This document shows positions 1-5,459 of a DNA stretch of 9,115 nucleotides, one piece after another. The position numbers and the translations under genes were made by a program. The DNA comes from Clostridia bacterium. Its GTDB lineage: Bacteria > Bacillota > Clostridia > Christensenellales > Borkfalkiaceae. The stretch's first letter is position 1; every line of letters begins with the position of its first letter. The notes under the pieces were generated by a model. The model was not told the origin of the DNA. It saw only the letters and a list, made by a program, of their open reading frames with translations, and searched no databases. The stretch lies in NCBI GenBank assembly GCA_900767495.1, contig CAAFZH010000101.1, forward strand, positions 1 to 9,115, given 5' to 3'.

Positions 1-18
1 ACGACGCTCTTCCGATCT
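1..18 (+). other. Residual Illumina TruSeq adapter at contig end
   Basis: The first 18 bases, ACGACGCTCTTCCGATCT, are identical to the 3' end of the standard Illumina TruSeq read-1 adapter. This is library DNA left at the end of an assembled contig, not genomic sequence. It means that position 1 is a true contig end and that sequence just inside it rests on reads that ran into adapter. It should be trimmed, and no gene call should extend into it. Confidence 0.95.
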
Positions 19-23
19 GGCTT

Positions 24-55
24 GAGGGGATTGCCGCGGTCGCGGCAATCCCCTC
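24..55. repeat. Perfect 15-bp inverted repeat (hairpin), likely interspersed repeat remnant
   Basis: Arms GAGGGGATTGCCGCG (24-38) and CGCGGCAATCCCCTC (41-55) are exact reverse complements separated by 2 nt. The hairpin lies 39 nt downstream of the ohyA stop codon. It could stop or stabilise the leftward ohyA transcript, but there is no T-tract on the minus strand after it, so it is not a canonical intrinsic terminator. The CGCGGCAA core followed by a C-rich stretch resembles the minus-strand repeat near 5250-5275 (CGCGGCAAACTCCC), so it may belong to the same family of short structured repeats. It sits only 5 nt from the adapter, so the outer arm could also be a library or assembly fold-back artefact. 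Confidence 0.6.
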
Positions 56-93
56 GAATAACCTGCAAAATATATCCCGCAGGATTAACTGTT

Positions 94-1878
94 TTAAATT
101 ATTCCGCTTTCTTTAGCAAGTTTTTCGGCGTCCGTACCTTTGATTTTTTCGGTAACCTCTTTAAGCATCAATTTCTCTTTCATCGAAAGTTTCATACTCG
201 ATATGGGTTGTTTGTCAAGCGCGTAATACACCGCTTTTAACAATTCGCGCACGTCGTATACGCTGCCCCATACCTCGGGAACCGCCCTGTCTATATCGAG
301 AAGAGTATAAACAGACTCCATACCCGTTCTCATCGAATATTCGATGGTGAAAATGGTATCTCTCGGGGTTTCGGCAAACTGACCGATAAACGCAAAGTTC
401 TCCGCGCCGTCGGGTACTACCTTAGGTCTGTCGCTGTTCTTTCTCGGTCTGAAAAACGCGTTGATAAACGGCATATAGCAAGTAGTGGTATTTGCTTTGG
501 TCTTAGCGTATTCGTCGATTTTTTCAACGGGTAAACCTATATGGTAAAGCCATTCTTTGCACACTTCTTCACCCGTGCATTCGCGCATGGGTTTTTTAAC
601 GTAATTACCCGGTCTGTCGGTATTGAGAGAATACAACCAGATAAGCACGGAATTTTTATCCTGCGATTTGAATTGCGGCTGACGGTTGATAGTCCAGGAC
701 AAATACCAGTTGTCCACGCTGTCTTTTACGGTAACTATACCGCCCGTTGTAACCCTGCCCGCACGCGGATCGCGGCGACAGATTTTTTCGATATATTCTA
801 TAATTTCGTCGTCGGACGTTTCTACCGTCGCGCTCATCCAGTTAGTTTCGTCGGGGTGGTCGCAATAGTTGGACGGATTACCGAACGAAGGATCCTGCAA
901 AGCGATATTCTTCCACAAATCCCACGATTCACCGCCGCCTTTTCTTATTTTTGTAAGGTCGGGCGCGTGAGTCTGGTCGCCGTAACAACTCGTATCCGTA
1001 CAACAACCGTTGGTTATAAACACGAGGTCGGTTTCGAGCAGGTCGATACTGCCCTTTTCGCCGTTTTTTACGTATTCTATCTTTTTGGCGGTTTTCTTTT
1101 TGCCGTTTATATCGAACACTACGTTTTTAACGTCGATACCGTATTCTACTTTAACGCCTCTTTCTTCGAGATATTTCTGAAGAGGCTGAATAAGACTTTC
1201 GTACTGATTATACTTGGTGAAACGAAGCGCGGAGAAATCGGGCAGACCGTCGATATGGTGGACGTATCTTTGCAGATATCTCTTCATTTCGAGCGCGGAA
1301 TCCCACGAATGGAACGCAAACATCGTCTGCCAGTACAGCCAGAAATTACTGTTCCAGAAGTTATCGTCGAAATAATCGCTTATTTTTTTATCTTCGAGTT
1401 CTTCTTCGGGCGTCATAAACAATTTGCTTATCTGCATAGCCGCCGCCTTGTTAAGTCCGAATTTATTATCGGTATGCGCGTTTTCGCCGCGGTTTACCGT
1501 AGCCCTGCAAAGCGAATAGTTGGGGTCGGCTTTGTTTAATCTGTAATACTCGTCGAGAACGGAAAGTCCGGGGTTTTCGAGCGAAGGAACGTCCCTGAAC
1601 ATCTCCCACATAACTTCAAAGTGGTTGTCCATCTCTCTGCCGCCGCGCATATAATAACCGCTTCTCGGAACGGCTCTGCCGTCGCACGAGCCGCCGGCTA
1701 TATCCAACTTTTCGAGCAGATGAATATGCTCGCCTTTCATCTGTCCGTCGCGGACGAGGAAGAACGCCGCGGAAAGACCCGCAAGCCCCGTACCTATAAT
1801 ATAAGCGGATTTTCCGTCGACGCCTTCGGGTTTGACGGGATGAGCGAACGCCTCGTAATTGCCTGAACCATAATACAT
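94..1878 (-). CDS. ohyA: Oleate hydratase (FAD-dependent fatty acid hydratase)
   Basis: This 594-aa protein has the full length of the oleate hydratase (myosin-cross-reactive antigen) family. The family adds water across the cis-9 double bond of oleic and related unsaturated fatty acids to give 10-hydroxy fatty acids, using FAD in a structural/electrostatic role (EC 4.2.1.53). Seen here: a dinucleotide-binding GTGLAGLSAA motif at residues 29-38, the RGGREMDNHFE signature at 78-88, and MKRYLQR at 198-204. Glu82 and Tyr201 fall at the residue numbers I recall for the catalytic pair of the Staphylococcus aureus enzyme. A Thr/Asn-rich TTTCYMPFINAFF segment at 464-476 corresponds to the fatty-acid carboxylate-binding region. 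The Lys-rich C-terminus fits the membrane-associating tail described for the family. No signal peptide is visible, so it is probably cytoplasmic or peripheral. The ATG follows GGAGGT by 8 nt (1887-1892). It has its own promoter and lies downstream of a TetR gene in the same orientation. The product may detoxify or modify host or dietary unsaturated fatty acids. Confidence 0.96.
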   Translation of the reverse strand: MYYGSGNYEAFAHPVKPEGVDGKSAYIIGTGLAGLSAAFFLVRDGQMKGEHIHLLEKLDIAGGSCDGRAVPRSGYYMRGGREMDNHFEVMWEMFRDVPSLENPGLSVLDEYYRLNKADPNYSLCRATVNRGENAHTDNKFGLNKAAAMQISKLFMTPEEELEDKKISDYFDDNFWNSNFWLYWQTMFAFHSWDSALEMKRYLQRYVHHIDGLPDFSALRFTKYNQYESLIQPLQKYLEERGVKVEYGIDVKNVVFDINGKKKTAKKIEYVKNGEKGSIDLLETDLVFITNGCCTDTSCYGDQTHAPDLTKIRKGGGESWDLWKNIALQDPSFGNPSNYCDHPDETNWMSATVETSDDEIIEYIEKICRRDPRAGRVTTGGIVTVKDSVDNWYLSWTINRQPQFKSQDKNSVLIWLYSLNTDRPGNYVKKPMRECTGEEVCKEWLYHIGLPVEKIDEYAKTKANTTTCYMPFINAFFRPRKNSDRPKVVPDGAENFAFIGQFAETPRDTIFTIEYSMRTGMESVYTLLDIDRAVPEVWGSVYDVRELLKAVYYALDKQPISSMKLSMKEKLMLKEVTEKIKGTDAEKLAKESGII

Positions 1879-1911
1879 AAATTTTTACCTCCGAATTTGT
1901 TTTACGAGCAT

Positions 1912-1940
1912 ATTATATCACCGCTTTTTTTAAAATGCAA
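1912..1940 (-). promoter_or_regulatory. ohyA promoter
   Basis: On the minus strand a perfect -10 box TATAAT (1912-1917) follows a -35-like TTGCAT (1935-1940) with exactly 17 bp between them. The predicted start near 1905 leaves a short leader containing a strong GGAGGT ribosome binding site (1887-1892), 8 nt before the ohyA ATG. The promoter lies downstream of the terminator that closes the tetR transcript, so ohyA appears to be an independent unit. Confidence 0.8.
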
Positions 1941-1950
1941 TATGCAATTT
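1932..1950. promoter_or_regulatory. Operator-like inverted repeat over the ohyA -35 box
   Basis: The plus strand reads AAAATGCA-ATA-TGCAATTT, an inverted repeat with 8-bp arms, one mismatch and a 3-bp spacer. It completely covers the -35 box of the ohyA promoter, the usual place for a repressor site, and its size suits a TetR-type dimer. The TetR family gene immediately upstream is the obvious candidate to bind it. The binding itself is inferred. AT-rich palindromes also arise by chance, and I found no second copy in the window. Confidence 0.45.
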
Positions 1951-2030
1951 TTTCGTTTCGTCGTAATTTTTGACAAACGCCGCAAATTGATAAACTTTTC
2001 AACAATCACCCGATTTTTGTCTGTTTTTTA

Positions 2031-2063
2031 TAAAAAGGGCGCGAAGTTTAATCGCTTCGCGCC
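2031..2063 (-). terminator. Intrinsic terminator after tetR
   Basis: A 9-bp perfect GC-rich stem (GGCGCGAAG at 2038-2046 and CTTCGCGCC at 2055-2063, 8-nt loop) is followed on the minus strand by C then TTTTTA (2031-2037). It starts 9 nt beyond the tetR stop codon. It closes the leftward five-gene transcript and separates it from ohyA. Confidence 0.85.
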
Positions 2064-2071
2064 GTTTACCG

Positions 2072-2626
2072 TTATTTATTAAAATTATGAAACGCCAACT
2101 CTATTGCCCCGTCCACTATTTTACTCACTCTGCCGACAATCGCCTCGGGGGCTTCGCGCATATCGCTCCTTACCCACTCCAGCAGCACTCCGACGAACGC
2201 GTATTTATAAAAGTCGGCTATATAACGCTTTTCGTCGTCCCTTACGACGAAGTTTTTCGCTTTTTCGTCAACTATGCCCTTTATTAACGGGTATACCAGA
2301 CGGTACAGATATTGTTCGAGCATTTCGAGCGAAACCGACCTGTATATATTGTCTATAAACGCCTTATCTTTTTTAGCCAGGACGAACACCGCCAGAAAAC
2401 CTTCTTGCCAGGTGTCGTAAGTCTTATTTTCTTTAAGGACTTTTTCGGTATCTTCTATGCAAGTCCATTCGACAAGATCGTAAATATCCGCAAAATGGTA
2501 ATAAAAAGTCTGCCTGTTTATGCCGCAATCGTCGGTTATATCCTGTATGGTGATTTTATTCAGACTTTTTGTAAGCAGCAACTTTTTTAAAGACGCCGAA
2601 ATCGCCCTCTTGGTAATGTCGCTCAT
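2072..2626 (-). CDS. TetR/AcrR family transcriptional regulator
   Basis: A 184-aa protein of typical TetR length. The N-terminal DNA-binding domain is clear: helices from residue 4, then the helix-turn-helix around 25-45 (ITIQDITDDCGINRQTFYYHF), the hallmark TetR pattern ending in YYHF. The C-terminal part (about 70-180), rich in aromatic and hydrophobic residues, resembles the TetR C-terminal class found in DhaS-like regulators; the ligand cannot be read from it. Start: ATG with AAAGGGG 7 nt upstream (2634-2640). It is the last gene of the cluster, 21 nt after the CmpB-like gene, and is followed by a terminator. Such a terminal position often means it controls its own operon or a neighbour. 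The best visible target is the inverted repeat over the ohyA -35 box. A fatty acid or acyl-CoA ligand would fit the context but is a guess. Confidence 0.9.
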   Translation of the reverse strand: MSDITKRAISASLKKLLLTKSLNKITIQDITDDCGINRQTFYYHFADIYDLVEWTCIEDTEKVLKENKTYDTWQEGFLAVFVLAKKDKAFIDNIYRSVSLEMLEQYLYRLVYPLIKGIVDEKAKNFVVRDDEKRYIADFYKYAFVGVLLEWVRSDMREAPEAIVGRVSKIVDGAIELAFHNFNK

Positions 2627-2647
2627 AAAAATTCCCCTTTTATATGG

Positions 2648-3367
2648 TTAAACACCCTTTTTCGTTCGTTTTGCATTTTCGTCAACGTAAGTTTCTAGGT
2701 CGTCGGCAAGGTCTTTTTTACCGTGCAAGCCGAAAAAGAAACTCGTTTTTTGTTTGAATTCGTTGGCTTTTTTAGCCATTGAAAGTTTGAACGCTTCGTA
2801 TTTTACAACCACGTCTTTCGCCTTTGCCCACGCTCTGATTTTTGCGACCACGTTAAACGAATAACATATATCCACTATAAACACGCCGAAATACATACCT
2901 ATAACGTAAGAATACCACGGATTTGCGGTTATCCATTCCGCCGCTTTAACGAAAAACGCGTTGATAAACAAGTAATATATCGCGCCGATTACTCCCCAAA
3001 ATAAGGTGAACAACGGGCATATTATACCCTGAATATTGCCCCATCTGTCGGAATAGTCCCAAAGTTTAACGTTCATACCCTTGATGAAAATAAGTCCCGT
3101 AATATACTCCACCAAAGTCATCGACGCGGTAATAACGCCTATTACGAACACCGCGCGCCAGAACGGCGACGGGATAAAATCGTAATTTATCGAACATATA
3201 AGATACAGACACAGCACTCCCACGCCGTAAAGCGGCAGACACGGACCTGTTAAAAACCCGGGGTTTACCCATTTTTTGTGTACTATTCTGCGAAAAACGA
3301 GTTCCAGAAGATACCCGAGCGTTCCGCCGAGAATAAATATAAGCGAATATCTTATTAAATAAACCAT
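2648..3367 (-). CDS. CmpB-like putative ABC transporter permease (integral membrane protein)
   Basis: A 239-aa polytopic membrane protein resembling the Bacillota family annotated as 'putative ABC-transporter type IV / CmpB' (Pfam PF06541). Recognisable family segments are GYLLELVFRRIVHKKWVNPG (18-37), GPCLPLYGVG (41-50) and LWDYSDRWGNIQG (102-114). About five hydrophobic segments are visible: roughly 5-25, 44-60, 70-95, 113-137 and 150-175. They are followed by a charged cytoplasmic-looking tail (176-239) with many Lys and Asp residues. The family name suggests a transporter, but no ATPase or binding protein is encoded nearby, so transport is unproven. The ATG lies 2 nt after the VanZ stop codon, and the ribosome binding site is inside the end of that gene (AAGGCGGTG), implying translational coupling. 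Confidence 0.8.
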   Translation of the reverse strand: MVYLIRYSLIFILGGTLGYLLELVFRRIVHKKWVNPGFLTGPCLPLYGVGVLCLYLICSINYDFIPSPFWRAVFVIGVITASMTLVEYITGLIFIKGMNVKLWDYSDRWGNIQGIICPLFTLFWGVIGAIYYLFINAFFVKAAEWITANPWYSYVIGMYFGVFIVDICYSFNVVAKIRAWAKAKDVVVKYEAFKLSMAKKANEFKQKTSFFFGLHGKKDLADDLETYVDENAKRTKKGV

Positions 3368-3369
3368 AA

Positions 3370-3864
3370 CTACACCGCCTTTTTTACCTTATTATTACGG
3401 AGTAAAGCCGCCGCGATTAAAATACCGCACCCGACGAGCGCGCCCGCAACGTCCACTAAAATATCGAGAATATCCGCGGTTCTGCCGGGAACGAAATATT
3501 GATGAATTTCGTCTGCGCAGGCGCACAACGCGCACGCGCTTAACGCGATTAAAACCTGCCTTACGAACAAGCCTTTTAACGCAAAAGTGTAGACGAGCGC
3601 GCCGACAAGCAACGCAAGTACGAAAAACTCGAACGCGTGAGCAAGCGAGCGCACGGGCGGCGAGATTTTTTCGATTACCGCGGTTTTTTCTTCCTGTGGC
3701 AATCCGCCGTACCCCGGCACTACTATCTCCGCGACTATTTGCGTAACCCCGTTGGAAGTTTCAACCGTTTCGCTGCCGTTTTCCGCGGAGTTGTGCCATA
3801 TAAAGCCAAGCCATAGCGCGATTAACACGCCTAAAACAATTCTTAAAACGATTTTTTTGCTCAT
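3370..3864 (-). CDS. VanZ family membrane protein
   Basis: A 164-aa integral membrane protein of the VanZ family (Pfam PF04892). Hallmarks: HNSAENGSETVETSNGV at 24-40 after the first membrane segment, VRSLAHAFEFFVLALL at 71-86, and DEIHQYFVPGRTADILDILV at 118-137, with about four membrane segments (5-24, 72-96, 101-117, 133-155). VanZ itself confers low-level teicoplanin resistance in enterococci, but most chromosomal homologues have no known role and none of the VanRSHAX genes is nearby, so no resistance should be inferred. Start choice: the ATG at 3862-3864 overlaps the TGA of the preceding gene as ATGA, the classic coupled arrangement, with GGTGAG just upstream. An in-frame GTG two codons earlier (3868-3870) is possible but less likely. 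Confidence 0.88.
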   Translation of the reverse strand: MSKKIVLRIVLGVLIALWLGFIWHNSAENGSETVETSNGVTQIVAEIVVPGYGGLPQEEKTAVIEKISPPVRSLAHAFEFFVLALLVGALVYTFALKGLFVRQVLIALSACALCACADEIHQYFVPGRTADILDILVDVAGALVGCGILIAAALLRNNKVKKAV

Positions 3865-5126
3865 TCGCACTCACCGACGGATTTTAAATTTTCCCGCGCA
3901 AGAGCAAGCATAAGTTTTATACGATTGTCCTGATTGACTTTAGACGCGCCCGCGTCGTAGTCCACCGCGACTATATTCATATCGGGATTTCTGTCTTTAA
4001 TGGGTTTCATCATACCCTTGCCGCAAACGTGATTAGGCAGACAACCGAACGGCTGCGCGCAGATTACGTTTTTAACGCCGCGCTCTTTAAGTTCGAGCAT
4101 TTCGGCGGTCAAAAGCCAGCCTTCGCCCATTTTTACGCCCGTATTTATGTAGCCGTCCACGAGTTTTACCGTTTCGGCAAAAGTACCTGGGGCGTCGAAA
4201 GTTCCGTCCGACTTAACCACGTTTATAAAGCGTTTTTGCTTTGCCAAAAGGAATTTATACAACAAAACGTACACGGGATAAAGTTTTTTGCCTATGCCGA
4301 ACAATCGGCAATCGGTAATTTTTGCGTAAACGGTGTAAATGAAAAAGTCCATAAGACCGGGAACGACGGGTTCCGCCCCCTCGGATAAAAGCAGTTTTTC
4401 AAGTCCGTTATTGCCGAGCGCGGAAAATTTTACGTAAATTTCGCCCACCACCCCGACGCGCGGTTTTTGAGTTTTTACCATGGGGATTTTTTTAAACCTT
4501 TCGACTATTTCGGCGCAATTTTTTTCAACCGTTTTAAACGAAAGTTTCATTTTATCCATCTTGCCGCCGAGTTCCTCGGTTATTTCGTTAGCCAGATTTT
4601 CGGCGTCGCCTTGATTTACCTCGTATGGGGCGACCTGATTTTTAAGCGACAACAACAAATCGCCGTAAAAAATGCAGTAAAAAAGTTTTACGGCAAGTTT
4701 AGGCGTAACTTTAAACCCGGGGTGTTTTTCAAGTCCGTTAAAACTTATCGATATAACGGGAACGAAACCGAGTCCCGCCTTTTCAAGGGCTTTTCTTAAC
4801 AGAAATATGTAGTTGGACGCCCTGCAACCGCCGCCCGTCTGAAAATAAACGAGCGCGGTTTTATGCACGTCGTATTTTCCGCTTTTAAGCGCGTCGATAA
4901 ACTGCCCTATCACGAGTATCGCGGGGTAACAAGTATCGTTATGCACGTATTTAAGCCCCGTTTCGGCAATTTCCTTGCCGTGCGACGACAGAGTTTCCAT
5001 ATCGTAACCCTGCGTTTTTAAATACTCGGTAATAAGTTTAAAGTGCATGGGGAGCATTTCCGGCACGAGTATTTTATAAGTTTTTTTCATTTCCTTGGTA
5101 AAGGGAATATAATTGACTTCTTTCAT
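3861..5126 (-). CDS. 2-hydroxyacyl-CoA dehydratase-type protein (C-terminal partner of a split activase/dehydratase)
   Basis: This 421-aa protein matches what I know as the C-terminal third of the roughly 1,400-aa 'acyl-CoA dehydratase activase / CoA-substrate-specific activase' proteins of Clostridia, related to the HgdA/HgdB (HGD-D) fold. Visible conserved blocks: FTKEMKKTYKILVPEM (9-24), KYVHNDTCYP (59-68, Cys66), QTGGGCRASNY (96-106, Cys101), SFNGLEKHPGFK (128-139), CAQPFGCLPNHVCGKG (356-371, Cys356/362/368) and DYDAGASKVNQDNR (389-402). Invariant cysteines of this kind are candidate iron-sulfur ligands. No substrate can be assigned. The ATG has only a short AGGT ribosome binding site, 5 nt upstream, lying between the start codon and an upstream repeat array. 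It stands in the same reading frame as the preceding 981-aa activase, 333 bp away, supporting a broken ancestral fusion. It overlaps VanZ by 4 nt. Confidence 0.85.
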   Translation of the reverse strand: MKEVNYIPFTKEMKKTYKILVPEMLPMHFKLITEYLKTQGYDMETLSSHGKEIAETGLKYVHNDTCYPAILVIGQFIDALKSGKYDVHKTALVYFQTGGGCRASNYIFLLRKALEKAGLGFVPVISISFNGLEKHPGFKVTPKLAVKLFYCIFYGDLLLSLKNQVAPYEVNQGDAENLANEITEELGGKMDKMKLSFKTVEKNCAEIVERFKKIPMVKTQKPRVGVVGEIYVKFSALGNNGLEKLLLSEGAEPVVPGLMDFFIYTVYAKITDCRLFGIGKKLYPVYVLLYKFLLAKQKRFINVVKSDGTFDAPGTFAETVKLVDGYINTGVKMGEGWLLTAEMLELKERGVKNVICAQPFGCLPNHVCGKGMMKPIKDRNPDMNIVAVDYDAGASKVNQDNRIKLMLALARENLKSVGECE

Positions 5127-5144
5127 AATTTACCTATGACGTTA

Positions 5145-5232
5145 TTCGGTGGGATATTTCGCTTGCGCTCAATATGACATACTATTTTACTTCCTCCTTC
5201 GGGGGAAGTGGCGCAAAGCGCCGATAGGGGAT
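5145..5232. repeat. 88-bp repeat core, copy A1
   Basis: Identical to copy A2 (5308-5395) except for A versus G at 5179/5342. Internal structure on the plus strand: CTTCCTCC-TTCG-GGGGGAAG, an 8-bp stem with one wobble and a TTCG tetraloop, then GGCGC-AAA-GCGCC. Both would fold in RNA of either strand. Read on the minus strand it also carries GAAGGAGG followed 12 nt later by ATG, but that frame stops after three codons. Confidence 0.9.
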
Positions 5233-5307
5233 AAAAGCGTTGGTGTCCACCCTCCCGGGAGTTTGCCGCGCTACGCTCGCAAGGACAGTTTATAAGCAAG
5301 TCGATAG

Positions 5308-5395
5308 TTCGGTGGGATATTTCGCTTGCGCTCAATATGACGTACTATTTTACTTCCTCCTTCGGGGGAAGTGGCGCAAAGCGCCGATAGGGGAT
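5308..5395. repeat. 88-bp repeat core, copy A2
   Basis: Second copy of the core, 163 bp from the first, 87 of 88 positions identical. The single G at 5342 replaces the A that forms ATG on the minus strand of copy A1. Near-identity of the cores beside diverged linkers points to a recent duplication, or to conversion between the cores. Confidence 0.9.
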
Positions 5396-5459
5396 GATTC
5401 TTTATTTGAACGGTTGCCGCGCTTGCGTTTGCAAAGCCGGATTGACGAGCAAGTAAAAC

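Larger units (their letters stand above)
5127..5459. repeat. Gene-free interval filled by a two-unit structured repeat (A-B-A'-B')
   Basis: This 333-bp space between the two dehydratase-system genes holds no plausible gene. It consists of core A1 (5145-5232), linker B1 (5233-5307), core A2 (5308-5395) and a diverged linker B2 (5396-about 5459). B1 and B2 share TTGCCGCGCT (5263-5272 and 5414-5423) and AGCAAGT (5295-5301 and 5448-5454) at offsets of 151-153 bp, against 163 bp for the cores. The array therefore runs from 18 nt before the downstream start codon almost to the upstream stop codon (5460-5462). Minus-strand GTCATATTGAGCG and GGCGC-TTT-GCGCC elements resemble short interspersed repeats often seen between genes in Clostridia MAGs. 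It carries no T-tract terminator and no convincing promoter on the minus strand, so the operon transcript probably runs through it. Confidence 0.85.

Noticed and set aside
541..1539. 332-codon open frame on the plus strand
   Set aside because: It lies wholly antisense to ohyA, whose protein is recognisable throughout. The plus-strand translation has no family features and is a shadow of the codon pattern.
1897..2082. 61-codon plus-strand frame between ohyA and tetR
   Set aside because: It overlaps the ohyA promoter and the tetR terminator, is AT-driven, and shows no recognisable protein features.
3370..3864. Glycopeptide resistance determinant because of the VanZ family
   Set aside because: None of the VanRSHAX genes is nearby, and VanZ-family proteins are widespread chromosomal membrane proteins of unknown role.
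5169..5200. GAAGGAGG plus ATG inside repeat copy A1, in frame with the downstream dehydratase-type gene
   Set aside because: The reading stops after ATG TCA TAT (TGA), spacing is long at 12 nt, and copy A2 has lost the ATG. It cannot extend the 421-aa protein.
5123..5335. 70-codon minus-strand frame through the repeat array
   Set aside because: It starts at a TTG inside repeat core A2 and is made entirely of repeat sequence, in a different frame from both flanking genes. It is spurious translation of a non-coding repeat.
5145..5395. CRISPR array
   Set aside because: There are only two 88-bp units with a 75-bp linker and internal hairpins, and no cas genes. The dimensions do not fit.
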